Below are positions 42,914 through 52,962 of a DNA stretch of 64,000 bases, one piece after another. The stretch covers positions 682,001 through 746,000 of the forward strand of contig NZ_CP080572.1 of assembly GCF_023746595.1 (NCBI RefSeq), written 5' to 3'. The first letter of the stretch is position 1; each line of letters begins with the position of its first letter. The position numbers were made by a program, and so were the translations under genes. Source of the DNA: Thermococcus argininiproducens (GTDB lineage: Archaea > Methanobacteriota_B > Thermococci > Thermococcales > Thermococcaceae). Under the pieces are notes generated by a model that made no database searches, was not told where the DNA came from, and saw only the letters and a list, made by a program, of their open reading frames with translations.

Positions 42914-43522
42914 CTAAAGCCCTAATATTTCTTTTGCAGCTTTTATTCCAAGGTCGAAGGCCTTCATATTGATGTCAACGGCTTTAGGTGGAACGCTTAT
43001 CTTTATGACCTCTCTAACGTGTTCTGCGTCAAGTGGAAACTCGGGTATTTGAGTTAAAGCTCCGATTAGGACCGTGTTTGTTGTAACCACATGTCCTGCT
43101 TGTTCTGCTAGCTCTTCTGCGTTAAATCCAATCCATTTTGCCTTGAATTCTTCTTCAAAGACTTTTCTTATCTCTTCAAGGCTTGGATAGTTTGCCATTC
43201 CCATTGAAACTTGAACGGGAACTATGGGTTTTGTGTTTACAACCACCATTCCTCCTTCTTTAAGGTAGTTGACGTATCTAAGCGCCTCCACTGGTTCAAA
43301 GGAGAGCATCACATCTGCTTTTCCTTCAGGAACCATAGAACCATAAACGTCTTCACCAAAGCGTACATAACTTATTACACTTCCGAATCTTTGGCTCATT
43401 CCGTGAACTTCACCAAGTCTCACTTTATAGCCTGCATGGAGTGCAGCCCATCCGAGAATGTTGGCCGCCGTTAATACTCCTTGGCCACCAACTCCTGTGA
43501 TGACAATGTTATATTCTTTCAT
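42914..43522 (-). CDS. iorB: Indolepyruvate ferredoxin oxidoreductase, beta subunit
   Basis: 202 residues of the pyruvate ferredoxin oxidoreductase gamma fold ([42 protein letters not shown]). It partners IorA to decarboxylate aryl pyruvates from Trp, Phe and Tyr to aryl-acetyl-CoA, passing electrons to ferredoxin. Its ATG overlaps the iorA stop by 4 nt, so translation is coupled. Confidence 0.95.
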   Translation of the reverse strand: MKEYNIVITGVGGQGVLTAANILGWAALHAGYKVRLGEVHGMSQRFGSVISYVRFGEDVYGSMVPEGKADVMLSFEPVEALRYVNYLKEGGMVVVNTKPIVPVQVSMGMANYPSLEEIRKVFEEEFKAKWIGFNAEELAEQAGHVVTTNTVLIGALTQIPEFPLDAEHVREVIKISVPPKAVDINMKAFDLGIKAAKEILGL

Positions 43523-45459
43523 TGTTCTCCCTCCTTCATAGGCTCAAAAGCCCCAAATGGGCATACCTGGGCACAACCTCCACATCCCCAGCACATTGTA
43601 GGCTCGACTCTCGCTTGTCTTTTCTCTTCGTCCCAGTAAATTGCTGGACATCCATAAGCATTGATACATATCCTACAGCCAGTACACTTGTCCTCGTTTA
43701 CGTAGTAAATTGGCCACTTCTCTCCTCTTCTCCTCATTTGTCCAATTCTGTGGAGGGCACAGATCTGTCTGGAGACAATGACACTAACACCTTCGACTTC
43801 TAGAGCCTTCTTTACAGTCTCATAAGTTGCCTTGATATCGTATGGGTCAACTACAGCAACAAAGTCGGCACCCATGGCCTTAGCCACGTCTTCTATTGGT
43901 ATTCTCTTACCCATGCCGTGTGGTGTTTGTCCAGTACTTGGGTTTGGCTGGTCGCCAGTCATTGCAGTGACGAGGTTATCAAGGATTACAATAAGGACAT
44001 TAGAACGGTTGTATATGGCATTTGCTAACGCTGGCAGTCCAGTGTGGTAGAACGTTGAATCACCAATAGTGCCCACAATTATTTGCTTTTCTGGGCCTTG
44101 TTGCTCCTCGCTTAGGCTCCCATTTTGGGCTATGCTCAAACCATGAGCTATCCCTATTGAAGCACCCATAGCTACTGTAGTGTCCACTGTCTTGAGTGGC
44201 GGTAGAAGACCGAGAGTATAACATCCAATATCGCTTGGGTATATTGCTTTTCCGCCTGTTGCTTTCTTTATCGCGTAGAAGCTGTTTCTATGTGGACATG
44301 CTGGACAGAGTGAAGGTGGTCGTGGTGGGAGCAATGGTTTAACCTTCTCATATTTTTCATCGAGTTCCTCGAAGTTTATTGGTGTTTCAAGACCGAGGAA
44401 TTCTGCTATAGCTGTTACAGCTCTTCTAGTGGTCATTTCATAGATTCTTGGGACAAGTTCTTTGCCCTTTATTTCTATGTTGAGCTTTTTATCAAAGGCC
44501 CATGTTTTCACTTGCTCTTCTACAACTGGTTCAAGTTCTTCGACTATTAATACCCTCTCTAACCCTTCAAAGAACTTCTCAAGGAGACCGTAAGGGACGG
44601 GAAATGGTGTTCCTAGTTTGAGGATCTTTACATCTTCGATTCCTAACCATGCTAGGGCCTCTTTTACATACGCATAGCTCAATCCTGGGGCTATTATGCC
44701 GACTTTAGCGTCTCCTTTGCCCTCTATCCAGTTGAATGGACAATTGTTTAATTCTTCTCTGATTTCCTCAATTTTCTCGAGGATTTGTGGATGGAACTTC
44801 CTTGCATTTGAAGGGACATCAACAAATCTACTTGAATCCTTCTTAAACTTGCCGAACTTTCTCTTTCCTTGTTTTATCTCCTCTGGAAGCTCTCCTAAAA
44901 CTACATCTCCTCTTGCGTGGGAGGTTCTTGTAGTTGTTCTTAAAATCACAAAGTGTTTGAACTTTTCACTGAGTTCAAAAGCGTATTTTGTCATTTCTTT
45001 AGCCTCATTGGGACTTATTGGCTCAAGAACAGGGACATTTGCGAATTTGGCATAAACCCTAGTGTCTTGCTCGTTCTGAGAAGACCACATACTTGGATCA
45101 TCAGCAACCATTATAACGAATCCACCTTCAACACCCATTCCAACAGCACTCATGAAAGTATCGGCAGCTACGTTTAATCCAACGTGCTTCATTGCTGTCA
45201 TGGCTCTAAGGCCACTCCATGCTGCAGCTAGGGCCGTTTCAAAGGCTACTTTTTCGTTTGTAGAATATTCCATGTAAACACCTGCCTTTTTGCTTACAAT
45301 TGCCATGGTGTCTGTAAGTTCGGAACTTGGAGTTCCAGGATAAGCAGCATAGACTGCTATGTTAGCTTCCAAGGCACCCCTGGCTATTGCTTGGTTTCCT
45401 AAAAGGAGAACTCTTTCTCCAGGCTTATCCCATAAGACTATATCACTAACCTTAGCCAT
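43519..45459 (-). CDS. iorA: Indolepyruvate ferredoxin oxidoreductase, alpha subunit
   Basis: 646 residues. The N-terminal pyrimidine domain ([28 protein letters not shown]) is followed by the TPP-binding domain ([31 protein letters not shown]) and the C-terminal pair of ferredoxin motifs [14 protein letters not shown] and [14 protein letters not shown]. The first motif spacing C-x2-C-x2-C-x4-CP differs slightly from the common C-x3-CP, as in other IorA proteins. The start follows GGAGGTG. It is part of acdA-iorA-iorB. Confidence 0.96.
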   Translation of the reverse strand: MAKVSDIVLWDKPGERVLLLGNQAIARGALEANIAVYAAYPGTPSSELTDTMAIVSKKAGVYMEYSTNEKVAFETALAAAWSGLRAMTAMKHVGLNVAADTFMSAVGMGVEGGFVIMVADDPSMWSSQNEQDTRVYAKFANVPVLEPISPNEAKEMTKYAFELSEKFKHFVILRTTTRTSHARGDVVLGELPEEIKQGKRKFGKFKKDSSRFVDVPSNARKFHPQILEKIEEIREELNNCPFNWIEGKGDAKVGIIAPGLSYAYVKEALAWLGIEDVKILKLGTPFPVPYGLLEKFFEGLERVLIVEELEPVVEEQVKTWAFDKKLNIEIKGKELVPRIYEMTTRRAVTAIAEFLGLETPINFEELDEKYEKVKPLLPPRPPSLCPACPHRNSFYAIKKATGGKAIYPSDIGCYTLGLLPPLKTVDTTVAMGASIGIAHGLSIAQNGSLSEEQQGPEKQIIVGTIGDSTFYHTGLPALANAIYNRSNVLIVILDNLVTAMTGDQPNPSTGQTPHGMGKRIPIEDVAKAMGADFVAVVDPYDIKATYETVKKALEVEGVSVIVSRQICALHRIGQMRRRGEKWPIYYVNEDKCTGCRICINAYGCPAIYWDEEKRQARVEPTMCWGCGGCAQVCPFGAFEPMKEGEQ

Positions 45460-45462
45460 TAA

Positions 45463-46824
45463 TTACACCTCCAAATTTCTCTCTGCAAAAGCAGCCAAAG
45501 CATATGCTGCGGAACCAACATCTTCTGGTCTTTCATATGCTGGAATACCCTCCTTTTCTAGGAGTTCTCTAGCTTTCTCACTAACGTATCCAGCCATAAA
45601 GAGTGCTAAAACAGGTTTTCCATTGTTGACTTCCTTTACAGCTTTTACAATACCTTCTGCATGCTCTGTGGGGGTCATTCCAGCAAAAGTTGGAACAACA
45701 CAAATTGCCACGAGCATATCAACATTATCGTCCTCTAAAAGAAGTTTAGCTGTTTTATAATAATCTTCTCCTCTTGCACTTGCTATCATGTCAACAGGAT
45801 TTTTAACAGCTGCCATTGGGGGTAAAAATTCCCTAAGCTTTTCCATTGTTTCTTCTTTTAAATTGGCCAGCTTAAGTCCACGTTTATCGAGCTGATCAGC
45901 AGTTAGAACCCCGGGACCACCAGCGTTGGTCATTATTGCTACTTTCTTACCTTTTGGTAGAGGCTGAGTAAAGGCCCTTGCCATACTAAGTAGGTCATCT
46001 ATGGTTTCAGCTACAAGAACTCCACTCTGCATAAAGGCAGCCTCGTAGATGGCATAACTTCCTGCAAGTGAACCAGTGTGGGAAGACGCTGCTCTTGCTC
46101 CACTCTCACTTTTTCCAGCTTTTAAGGCTATTATTGGTTTCTTTTTGCTCACTTTCTTTGCTATCTCCATAAATCGTTTCCCATTCTTTACTCCTTCAAT
46201 ATAAAGGGCTATTGCCTTGCTATTATTATCTTCGGCTAGATATTCCATCAAATCTGCGAAATCAACGTCAGCCATATTTCCAACGCTTATAAACTTTGAG
46301 AATCCGATATCTTCTTTGATAGTCTTGTAGACTATCCCAGCTCCTAAAGCACCACTCTGTGAAACAAAGGCCACACTTCCTTTTTTTGCATTCATGATAA
46401 ATGTAGCATTCATGTTGCTGTGAGTGTCCATTACACCGACACAATTGGGCCCGATTATTCTCATTCCATATTTGTGTGCTATCTCTACGAGTTCTCTTTC
46501 TTCTCTTTTACCTTCTTCGCCCATTTCTCCAAAACCAGCCGTAATTATGATAGCTCCTTTAACACCTTTCTCGCCACAATCAATGAGTGCTTGTTTGACG
46601 AATCTCCTTGGGACAACTATAACTGCTAAATCAACGTTTTCTGGAATGTCTTTGACATTTTTGTAAGCTTTGACTCCCTGAACGGTTTCTTCTTTTATAT
46701 TGATGGGATATACTTTCCCTCCATACCCCTTGAGATTCTTGAAGATCTCATAACCGAGCTTGAGTGGATCATTTGATGCTCCAAGCACTGCTATGCTTTT
46801 TGGAGTGAAGAAATAATCAAGCAT
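45463..46824 (-). CDS. acdA: Acyl-CoA synthetase (ADP-forming), alpha subunit
   Basis: 453 residues. The CoA-binding domain starts PKSIAVLGASNDPLKLGYEIFKNL, and later come IIGPNCVGVMD, the VSQSGALG loop and the phospho-histidine segment SSHTGSLAGS. The order with iorA and iorB matches the P. furiosus locus of the isozyme II alpha subunit, which uses aryl-acetyl-CoA, so it probably makes ATP from the IorAB product. The beta subunit is not in the window. ATG 46824 follows GGTGATTGTAAAA; an upstream extension is unlikely. The iorA gene begins 3 nt after. Confidence 0.93.
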   Translation of the reverse strand: MLDYFFTPKSIAVLGASNDPLKLGYEIFKNLKGYGGKVYPINIKEETVQGVKAYKNVKDIPENVDLAVIVVPRRFVKQALIDCGEKGVKGAIIITAGFGEMGEEGKREERELVEIAHKYGMRIIGPNCVGVMDTHSNMNATFIMNAKKGSVAFVSQSGALGAGIVYKTIKEDIGFSKFISVGNMADVDFADLMEYLAEDNNSKAIALYIEGVKNGKRFMEIAKKVSKKKPIIALKAGKSESGARAASSHTGSLAGSYAIYEAAFMQSGVLVAETIDDLLSMARAFTQPLPKGKKVAIMTNAGGPGVLTADQLDKRGLKLANLKEETMEKLREFLPPMAAVKNPVDMIASARGEDYYKTAKLLLEDDNVDMLVAICVVPTFAGMTPTEHAEGIVKAVKEVNNGKPVLALFMAGYVSEKARELLEKEGIPAYERPEDVGSAAYALAAFAERNLEV

Positions 46825-46857
46825 TTTTACAATCACCGACTTTCCTATCGGTAAAAG

Positions 46858-46870
46858 TCTATATAAGCTT
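46858..46870 (-). promoter_or_regulatory. TATA promoter of the acdA-iorA-iorB operon
   Basis: On the minus strand AAGCTTATATAGA forms a strong BRE/TATA element; initiation would be near 46838-46840, just before the GGTGA site of acdA. This also argues against a longer AcdA protein, since the extended frame would cross the promoter. Confidence 0.65.
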
Positions 46871-47018
46871 TCCGAGAAAGTGCAGTTAAGCAAGTTTGGG
46901 CACAAGAAAGCACAAATACATCTTTGATGAGCATAAAGGGACATGAATGCAGCTTACCTCTTTCTTTCTGAAACATTGTAATCCATAAGAATCGGGATGT
47001 TGAATTAGTACAATCTAG

Positions 47019-47083
47019 AAAGGCCTCAGCTAACCCTCTTTTCTTCATCTTATCAGAGTGGCTAACGTTCGTCATCGGCCAAT
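47019..47083 (-). ncRNA. C/D box guide sRNA
   Basis: On the minus strand the order is stem GGCC, box C ATGACGA (47075-47069), 12-nt guide, box D' CTGA (47056-47053), spacer TAAG, box C' ATGAAGA (47048-47042), 12-nt guide, box D CTGA (47029-47026), stem GGCC. The two 12-nt guides and 4-nt central spacer are exactly the archaeal geometry. Boxes C and C' each differ at one base from RUGAUGA. The D guide AAAGAGGGTTAG pairs over 10 bp with 23S 17501-17510, setting 2'-O-methylation at C17504 (E. coli C1920). The D' guide has no convincing rRNA target. Confidence 0.8.
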
Positions 47084-47125
47084 TATTTTAAAGAAAAGGG
47101 AGTTAAAAGGTTTAGGATTTTGGAT

Positions 47126-47758
47126 TTACTTTTTTGGATTTTCAAAGAGTTCGTGCTCTACAAGGGCGGTGATGTCATTGTGGATGTCTTCTACAGGAGC
47201 AAGGGCATTAATTATCCTTATCTCATTAAACTTCTCTGCAAGTTTCAAATAGTTCTCTCTGACTTTCTTTTGTAGTTCTACGATTTTATCGAATTCGGAT
47301 CTTATGCTTCTTCCATTTATTCTCTTTATACTCTCCTTAACGGGCAAGTCTAGTAGTATAACTAGGTCAGCACGGGGAGCAAACCCATTCAAGTTAATAA
47401 GCCAATTTAAGTCCAGACCTCTTGCCCATTGATAAGCAAGGGATGAGTAGAAATATCTATCCGAAATAACAACTTTCCCGGCATTTAATGCAGGTTCTAT
47501 GAGTTTTTTAACATGCTCTGCTCTGTCAGCAGCAAAAAGTAGAGCCTCAGCTTCTTTACTTATTCTAGCACCATCAATTATACCCTCTTTTCCTCCTGTT
47601 AATACCAAACGTCGAATCAACTTACCAAAGGCTGTGTCAGTTGGCTCTTTTGTAAGTACAACTTCATACCCTCTCTCTTCAAACCAGTTTGCAAGCATCT
47701 TAGCTTGTGTTGATTTTCCAGCGCCGTCTATGCCTTCTAGGACTATAAACATTCCCAT
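47126..47758 (-). CDS. tmk: Thymidylate kinase
   Basis: 210 residues, making dTDP from dTMP. P-loop GIDGAGKST is at 9-17, DR(Y)FYSSLAYQ follows in the middle and the lid region [11 protein letters not shown] in the C-terminal half. ATG 47758 follows GGAGGTG; a longer frame from 47821 would include that site and run into the upstream gene. It is the last gene of an operon with a nucleotidyltransferase and phosphomutase-like gene. Confidence 0.95.
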   Translation of the reverse strand: MGMFIVLEGIDGAGKSTQAKMLANWFEERGYEVVLTKEPTDTAFGKLIRRLVLTGGKEGIIDGARISKEAEALLFAADRAEHVKKLIEPALNAGKVVISDRYFYSSLAYQWARGLDLNWLINLNGFAPRADLVILLDLPVKESIKRINGRSIRSEFDKIVELQKKVRENYLKLAEKFNEIRIINALAPVEDIHNDITALVEHELFENPKK

Positions 47759-47784
47759 GAGTGCACCTCCGACTGATTTCCCTA

Positions 47785-48492
47785 TTAAAGGACTTTCTTC
47801 ATGTGATCTAGTAGTCTCCACATACTTCCGAATTCTTTTTCTTCCCCATCCTTATGAAACTCTACATATCCATCAGGACGGAAACGAAGTCCAAAAGTGT
47901 AATCTCCTTTTTTAAGTTTTTGTAAATAAACTTCTTTTGGTTTAGGTGGTAAGTAGCTGGTCATCATATCATTAAGGAGCTCTGTTTCAAACCTTAAGTG
48001 TTCATTTAGCTGAGGAAATAAAAGCACTGCGGGAGTATTCATACAATCGATTAAGGCTTTTCCTTCTATAGTGAAGTTGTAGTGCTTGAAGATGTCTTGG
48101 AGAAAATCATCCAAGGCATTTGGGTAATAAACGGTAGCTCCGATATCATTAGGATGAGCCTCTATAAACTTCTTTGTCTTTAATAAAGCATTTATTTCGT
48201 CGGGGTCGAATCCACTAATCTCAACTCTCACTCCATTGTAGTAATAAATATATACAAGGGGTAGGCCACGTTTATGAGCAAAGTCTTTAAGAACTATGAG
48301 GGGAATCAGCCTTACATCCATTGTAGCTGAACCTGTACTAACTATTCCAACTACTAAGGCTCTTTTCCCGTACCTTGAAATTGCTCTTCCGTCTCTTCCT
48401 ACTATTATAGTTCCTTGAGCGACTGTTCCAATGGCCCTTCCGAGCAGGGCAAGTTCTTCTGGATTGAATTCCTCAGACCTATAAATTTCCAT
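47785..48492 (-). CDS. Truncated phosphohexomutase-like protein
   Basis: 235 residues. The opening [40 protein letters not shown] (residues 21-60) is the first domain of phosphomannomutase/phosphoglucomutase, but the phosphoserine loop TASHNP is absent. The end ([19 protein letters not shown]..) resembles the fourth domain, lacking the RxSGTEP motif. Domains two and three are missing. It may be an inactive regulator or partner of the adjacent nucleotidyltransferase. ATG 48492 follows GAGGTGG. Confidence 0.75.
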   Translation of the reverse strand: MEIYRSEEFNPEELALLGRAIGTVAQGTIIVGRDGRAISRYGKRALVVGIVSTGSATMDVRLIPLIVLKDFAHKRGLPLVYIYYYNGVRVEISGFDPDEINALLKTKKFIEAHPNDIGATVYYPNALDDFLQDIFKHYNFTIEGKALIDCMNTPAVLLFPQLNEHLRFETELLNDMMTSYLPPKPKEVYLQKLKKGDYTFGLRFRPDGYVEFHKDGEEKEFGSMWRLLDHMKKVL

Positions 48493-48502
48493 CACAACCA
48501 CC

Positions 48503-49588
48503 TCAATCAGGGAGTACTATACTTTCTTTTCCAATTCTTGATTCGGCCCAAATTTTTACATTGGCTCCAATCTTTGTGAATTCTTCAATCACAGAGTTAT
48601 CGCCAACAACACTCCCACTTTCAATAATTACACCTTTTCCAATATGAACGTTTTCTCCTATGATTGCTTCATAAATCTCTGCTCCCTCTTCTATAGTCAC
48701 ATTTGAGAATATAACTGAACGTTCTATTTTAACGTTTCTCCCTATTTTAACATTATCTCCTAAAACTGCAAATCCTCTTACCTCTGGTCGTCTTATTTGA
48801 CATCTTATTCCGCTGTAGAGCGGCCCACCATATTCTAGATTTCCCTTAAGCGATTCTGTTCTTACTTGGGAGAGCTTAAGTCTTCCTAGAAAAACGTCCG
48901 CTGTTGCTTGGAGGTAGCTTGATGGCCTTCCTACGTCGTTCCAGTATTCCTCAAAGGGAAACCCGTAAAGAGGGAGGTTTTCTTCCAGCATCTTTGGAAA
49001 TAGATTCAGAGAAAAATCGAAGTTTTCTCCTTTGGGAACTGAATCAAAAGCTTCTGGTTCAAAAACGTAGATACCTGCATTTACCAAATTGCTAAAAGCC
49101 TCTTCAGGCTCAGGTTTTTCTTTGAATCTCAGTATTCTGTTATCAGAATCTACAATAGCAATTCCATATTGGCTGGGATCTTCAACACGAGATAAAGCAA
49201 TGGTAGCCAGAGCCTTTTTTTTCTTATGATACTCATAAAGGGCATTTATGTTAATGTTGGTTAGCACGTCACTCGAGGCAACAATAAAAGTATCCTCTAT
49301 TTTGTTTACAACTTTTTTTGTAGCACCTGCAGTTCCGAGTTTTATATTTTCTCCATTTGAATAATGTATTTCAACTCCGAAATCACTACCATCTCCGAAA
49401 TAATTTGTGATCCGTTTTTTGAGGTAACCTACGAGTACGAAGATCTCTTCCACTCCAGCATTTGTTAGCGCTTTTACTACGTATTCCATCATGGATTTAT
49501 TGAAAAATGGGATCATGGGTTTGGGGCGGTAAACTGTCAAAGGAAGCAGCCTTGTGCCTTTTCCGCCCGCTAAAATCACTGCTTGCAT
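48503..49588 (-). CDS. Sugar-phosphate nucleotidyltransferase with left-handed beta-helix
   Basis: 361 residues. The signature GGKGTRLLPLTVYRPKPMIPF is at 8-28, the metal-binding Asp in ASSDVLTN and the sugar-binding EKPEPEEA follow. From about residue 255 come hexapeptide repeats (VKIGRNVKIERSVIFSNVTIEEGAEI..) forming a left-handed helix. It activates glucose-1-P or mannose-1-P; the exact nucleotide is uncertain. First gene of the operon, 10 nt ahead of the phosphomutase-like gene. ATG 49588 follows GGTG. Confidence 0.9.
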   Translation of the reverse strand: MQAVILAGGKGTRLLPLTVYRPKPMIPFFNKSMMEYVVKALTNAGVEEIFVLVGYLKKRITNYFGDGSDFGVEIHYSNGENIKLGTAGATKKVVNKIEDTFIVASSDVLTNININALYEYHKKKKALATIALSRVEDPSQYGIAIVDSDNRILRFKEKPEPEEAFSNLVNAGIYVFEPEAFDSVPKGENFDFSLNLFPKMLEENLPLYGFPFEEYWNDVGRPSSYLQATADVFLGRLKLSQVRTESLKGNLEYGGPLYSGIRCQIRRPEVRGFAVLGDNVKIGRNVKIERSVIFSNVTIEEGAEIYEAIIGENVHIGKGVIIESGSVVGDNSVIEEFTKIGANVKIWAESRIGKESIVLPD

Positions 49589-49704
49589 ACTTTTTGCACC
49601 ATAAGAATTGAGGAGTCCCAGTTAATATAATTTTTGGTACGTTATACCGCGATTTTTGAGAAACCTTTTTAATTTTCGAATGTAAAACTTTTACGGTGGT
49701 GTAA

Positions 49705-51573
49705 ATGGACCCCATAGATTATCTAAAGGAAAAGCTTGAACCAGAACAGTTTGAAAAAATTAGAGCGATTGACAATCCTGAGCTTCACGAATTTTTAGCA
49801 AAATACATTAAGCTCTTAAATCCTGCAAAAGTCTTTGTTTGTACTGATTCAAAAGAAGATGAAGTGTACATAAGGAGAAAGGCTCTCGAATATGGGGAAG
49901 AAAATCCCCTTGTTATGGAAGGTCATACCGTTCACTACGATGGTTATTATGATCAGGCAAGGGACAAAGCTAGGACTAAAATATTGGTCCCTAAGGGTGT
50001 AGAGATACCTTTTATAAATACTATGAATAGAGAGGAGGGCCTTAGGGAAATACATGAGATAATGAAAGATATCGCAAAGGGTAAAGAGCTCTTTGTGTGT
50101 TTCTTTGTTCTTGGGCCTAAGAATTCAGTTTTTACCATTCCAGCGGTTCAACTTACAGATTCTGCTTATGTTGCTCATAGTGAGTTTATACTTTACAGAA
50201 AGGGTTATGAAGAGTTTAGGCGCTTGGGAAGGGAAGCTAAATTTCTAAAGTTTGTACACTCAGCAGGAGAACTCGATGAGAGGAAGACCAGTAAGAACAT
50301 AGATAAAAGAAGGGTTTACATAGATCTTGAGGGTGAAACTGTTTATTCTGCAAATACACAATATGGTGGAAATACTATAGGCTTAAAGAAGCTTGCTTTT
50401 CGTTTAACGATAAAGAGGGCTGTTGAAGAAGGGTGGCTAAGTGAACATATGTTCTTAATGCGTGTAAATGGTCCTAATGGGAGAAAGACTTACTTTACTG
50501 GAGCATACCCATCAATGTGTGGTAAAACTTCAACCGCTATGATCTCATGGGAGAACATAGTGGGGGATGATTTAACATTCATAGTGGACATGAAAGGAGA
50601 AGCAAGAGGTGCAAACGTCGAGAAGGGTGTTTTTGGAATAATTCAGGGAGTTAATCAGGAAGATGACCCAATAATTTGGGAAGTTCTTCACTCACCAAAC
50701 GAGATAATTTTCTCTAATGTACTTGTTAAAGATGGAAAACCTTACTGGAATGAAATGGGTATACCAATACCTGATGAAGGAGAAAATCATAGTGGTAAAT
50801 GGTGGAGAGGAAAGAAAGACCCAGAGGGCAATGAGATCCCACCAAGTCACAAGAACGCTCGCTTTACTGTAAGCTTAGAAGCTTTTCCAAATGCTGATTT
50901 AGAAGCTTTGGAAGCTCCGTGTGGTGTTAGGGTTGGTGGCATGATCTTTGGAGGAAGGGATGCAGATACATGGCCTCCAGTAAGGGAGTCCTTTGATTGG
51001 GCTCATGGTGTCATAACAATGGGTGCTGCTTTGGAAAGTGAGACAACAGCAGCAACACTCGGGAAGGAAGGGGTTAGGGCATTTAATCCAATGGCAATTC
51101 TTGACTTCTTGAGCGTTCATATCGGAGACTACCTAAAGAACTACCTTGAGTTTGAGAAAAAATTGAGGGTCAAACCCAAGATATTTGCTGTGAATTATTT
51201 CTTAAGGGATAAAAATGGCAACTGGCTTAATCACAAACTTGACAAGGCAGTATGGCTTAAGTGGATGGAGCTTAGAGTCCATGAGGATGTGGATGCAATA
51301 AAAACTCCCGTTGGATACATTCCTAAGTATGAAGACTTGAAAAAACTCTTTAAAGAAGTTCTTAACAAGGAATATCGGAGAGAAGATTATGAGCGTCAGT
51401 TTACTATAAGAGTGCCAGAGTTTTTAGCAAAAATCGAGAGAATTGAAAAGATTTACAAAGAGATAGGTAATATACCAGAGGATCTCTTTAAAATCCTTGA
51501 GGAAGAAAAACAGAGACTGCTTGAGGCGAAAGAAAAGTATGGTGATTATATATCACCGTTTCAGTTTGAATAA
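49705..51573 (+). CDS. pckG: Phosphoenolpyruvate carboxykinase (GTP)
   Basis: 622 residues, converting oxaloacetate and GTP to PEP and CO2. The kinase loop is YPSMCGKTSTAM with the reactive Cys of GTP-type enzymes, and FGGRDADTWPPV and GAALESETTAA follow. Together with malic enzyme it interlinks C4 and C3 metabolites in Thermococcales, which lack a full TCA cycle. ATG follows GGTGGTG; TATA-like AACCTTTTTAATTTT lies about 25-40 bp upstream. Confidence 0.96.
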   Translation: MDPIDYLKEKLEPEQFEKIRAIDNPELHEFLAKYIKLLNPAKVFVCTDSKEDEVYIRRKALEYGEENPLVMEGHTVHYDGYYDQARDKARTKILVPKGVEIPFINTMNREEGLREIHEIMKDIAKGKELFVCFFVLGPKNSVFTIPAVQLTDSAYVAHSEFILYRKGYEEFRRLGREAKFLKFVHSAGELDERKTSKNIDKRRVYIDLEGETVYSANTQYGGNTIGLKKLAFRLTIKRAVEEGWLSEHMFLMRVNGPNGRKTYFTGAYPSMCGKTSTAMISWENIVGDDLTFIVDMKGEARGANVEKGVFGIIQGVNQEDDPIIWEVLHSPNEIIFSNVLVKDGKPYWNEMGIPIPDEGENHSGKWWRGKKDPEGNEIPPSHKNARFTVSLEAFPNADLEALEAPCGVRVGGMIFGGRDADTWPPVRESFDWAHGVITMGAALESETTAATLGKEGVRAFNPMAILDFLSVHIGDYLKNYLEFEKKLRVKPKIFAVNYFLRDKNGNWLNHKLDKAVWLKWMELRVHEDVDAIKTPVGYIPKYEDLKKLFKEVLNKEYRREDYERQFTIRVPEFLAKIERIEKIYKEIGNIPEDLFKILEEEKQRLLEAKEKYGDYISPFQFE

Positions 51574-51716
51574 GTCTTTTATCTTTTATTCCTTCCTTTT
51601 TATGGCCTTTTTCTTGAGTTAGAGTTACCAAAACCTTTTTATAGGATTTTTTGGAGATTTACTTGGCAGAGTAGACGTGAATAGCAGGGAGGGAGCGAAG
51701 ATGAGAGGTGACGAGT

Positions 51717-52904
51717 ATGAGAAACCTCCAAGTAGTCCTTGGGAGAGATCTCTCAGAAAGGTTCAGAGATGCTTGGATAGGTGCTATTCCAGCTTTGGTA
51801 ACATGTTTATTTATGGATTTCTTTGCAGGGGCTTTTTTGGGTAGGTTCTTTGAGAAAATCATGTTGAGTTATCCAATAATTTTTGTAATTCTCCCTGGTC
51901 TTATGGGATTAAGAGGAAATATTTTTGGTGCAATGGCCTCTCGATTTACTACAATGTTGCACCTTGGTGAAATGACACCTCATTTGAAAGATAAGAATGT
52001 TGTAAAAAATATTTTCTTGAGTATATTACTCTCTCTCCTCCCAGTACTTATTCTATGGTTTGTAGGAGTTCTCAAAGTCCAAGAAACTACATCTGGGATT
52101 GTCGTGCTTTTAATAGTGGTAACTTCTACTATCTTCGTGAGCCTGATAATGGGATATGCTACAGCAGCTGCCACAGTCATACCATTTAAAAAAGGTATTG
52201 ACCCTGATACAGTTGCAGCTCCTCTGGTAACCTCAGCAGGGGATCTTGTTACAATGCCATTTTTAGTACTGTTTATCTTACTTTATGAAGAACTCCCATT
52301 AATTTTCGATAGTTTAGTGATAGTGGGAATTGTATTTCTGATTTTCATGTTATTTGTCCTTAAACTTGAGAAGGAAGAAAAGAGGATGGTTAGAGAAATT
52401 CTGGGTGTAATAGGAAGTTTGGCATTGTTGTCAAGTGTTTCTGGTGGTTTGCTTGAAGCTTATAGTGAAGTTATATATGCATCGGTTATATTTAGCGTTA
52501 TGTATCCAGCAATACTTGGGACTGCAGGAAACTATGGATCGATTATTGGGGCAAAAACATCTACAAAACTTCATCTTGGCGAGATAGAAGGGCTTTTTAA
52601 CAAGGATTCATTACTGGATATATTTGTGTATTTCATTACAAGCTTTTTCATAGCCTTTCTAATGAATCTTGTGGGAATTTTGGTAGTAAGGCTCAGTTTA
52701 GGAAAGGATGTAGGGCTCGTATTTCCATTTATAGCTCTTTATCCGTTGTTAGTTTTGATTAACATGTTTATAGGATACTTCCTTGCAATAAGTTTTGATA
52801 AATTGGGCTTGGATCCCGATAATGCCACTGTTCCTACTATAACTACTCTGGCGGATATCTTTTCAACCCTTTTTACTGTAGGAGTTGCTCATTTAATTGT
52901 CTAG
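51717..52904 (+). CDS. MgtE/SLC41-like divalent cation carrier
   Basis: 395 residues with two MgtE-type five-helix modules (about 20-200 and 225-395): PGLMGLRGNIFGAMASRFTTMLHLGE and YPAILGTAGNYGSIIGAKTSTKLHLGE, then DPDTVAAPLVTSAGDLVTMPF and DPDNATVPTITTLADIFSTLF. There is no N-domain or CBS pair, so gating must come from elsewhere. ATG 51717 follows GAGGTGA. The next two genes encode PhoU-RCK_C proteins, probably the gating subunits. Confidence 0.88.
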   Translation: MRNLQVVLGRDLSERFRDAWIGAIPALVTCLFMDFFAGAFLGRFFEKIMLSYPIIFVILPGLMGLRGNIFGAMASRFTTMLHLGEMTPHLKDKNVVKNIFLSILLSLLPVLILWFVGVLKVQETTSGIVVLLIVVTSTIFVSLIMGYATAAATVIPFKKGIDPDTVAAPLVTSAGDLVTMPFLVLFILLYEELPLIFDSLVIVGIVFLIFMLFVLKLEKEEKRMVREILGVIGSLALLSSVSGGLLEAYSEVIYASVIFSVMYPAILGTAGNYGSIIGAKTSTKLHLGEIEGLFNKDSLLDIFVYFITSFFIAFLMNLVGILVVRLSLGKDVGLVFPFIALYPLLVLINMFIGYFLAISFDKLGLDPDNATVPTITTLADIFSTLFTVGVAHLIV

Positions 52905-52962
52905 AGGGAGGAAAACCTTAAAAGAAAATGGAATATGAGATAAGAACAGGTGGGATTGGTAG

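Noticed and set aside
51701-51844. Short open frame from ATG 51701 ahead of the MgtE-like gene
   Set aside because: It runs in another frame through the start of the carrier gene; the carrier start at 51717 has the better-placed ribosome site.
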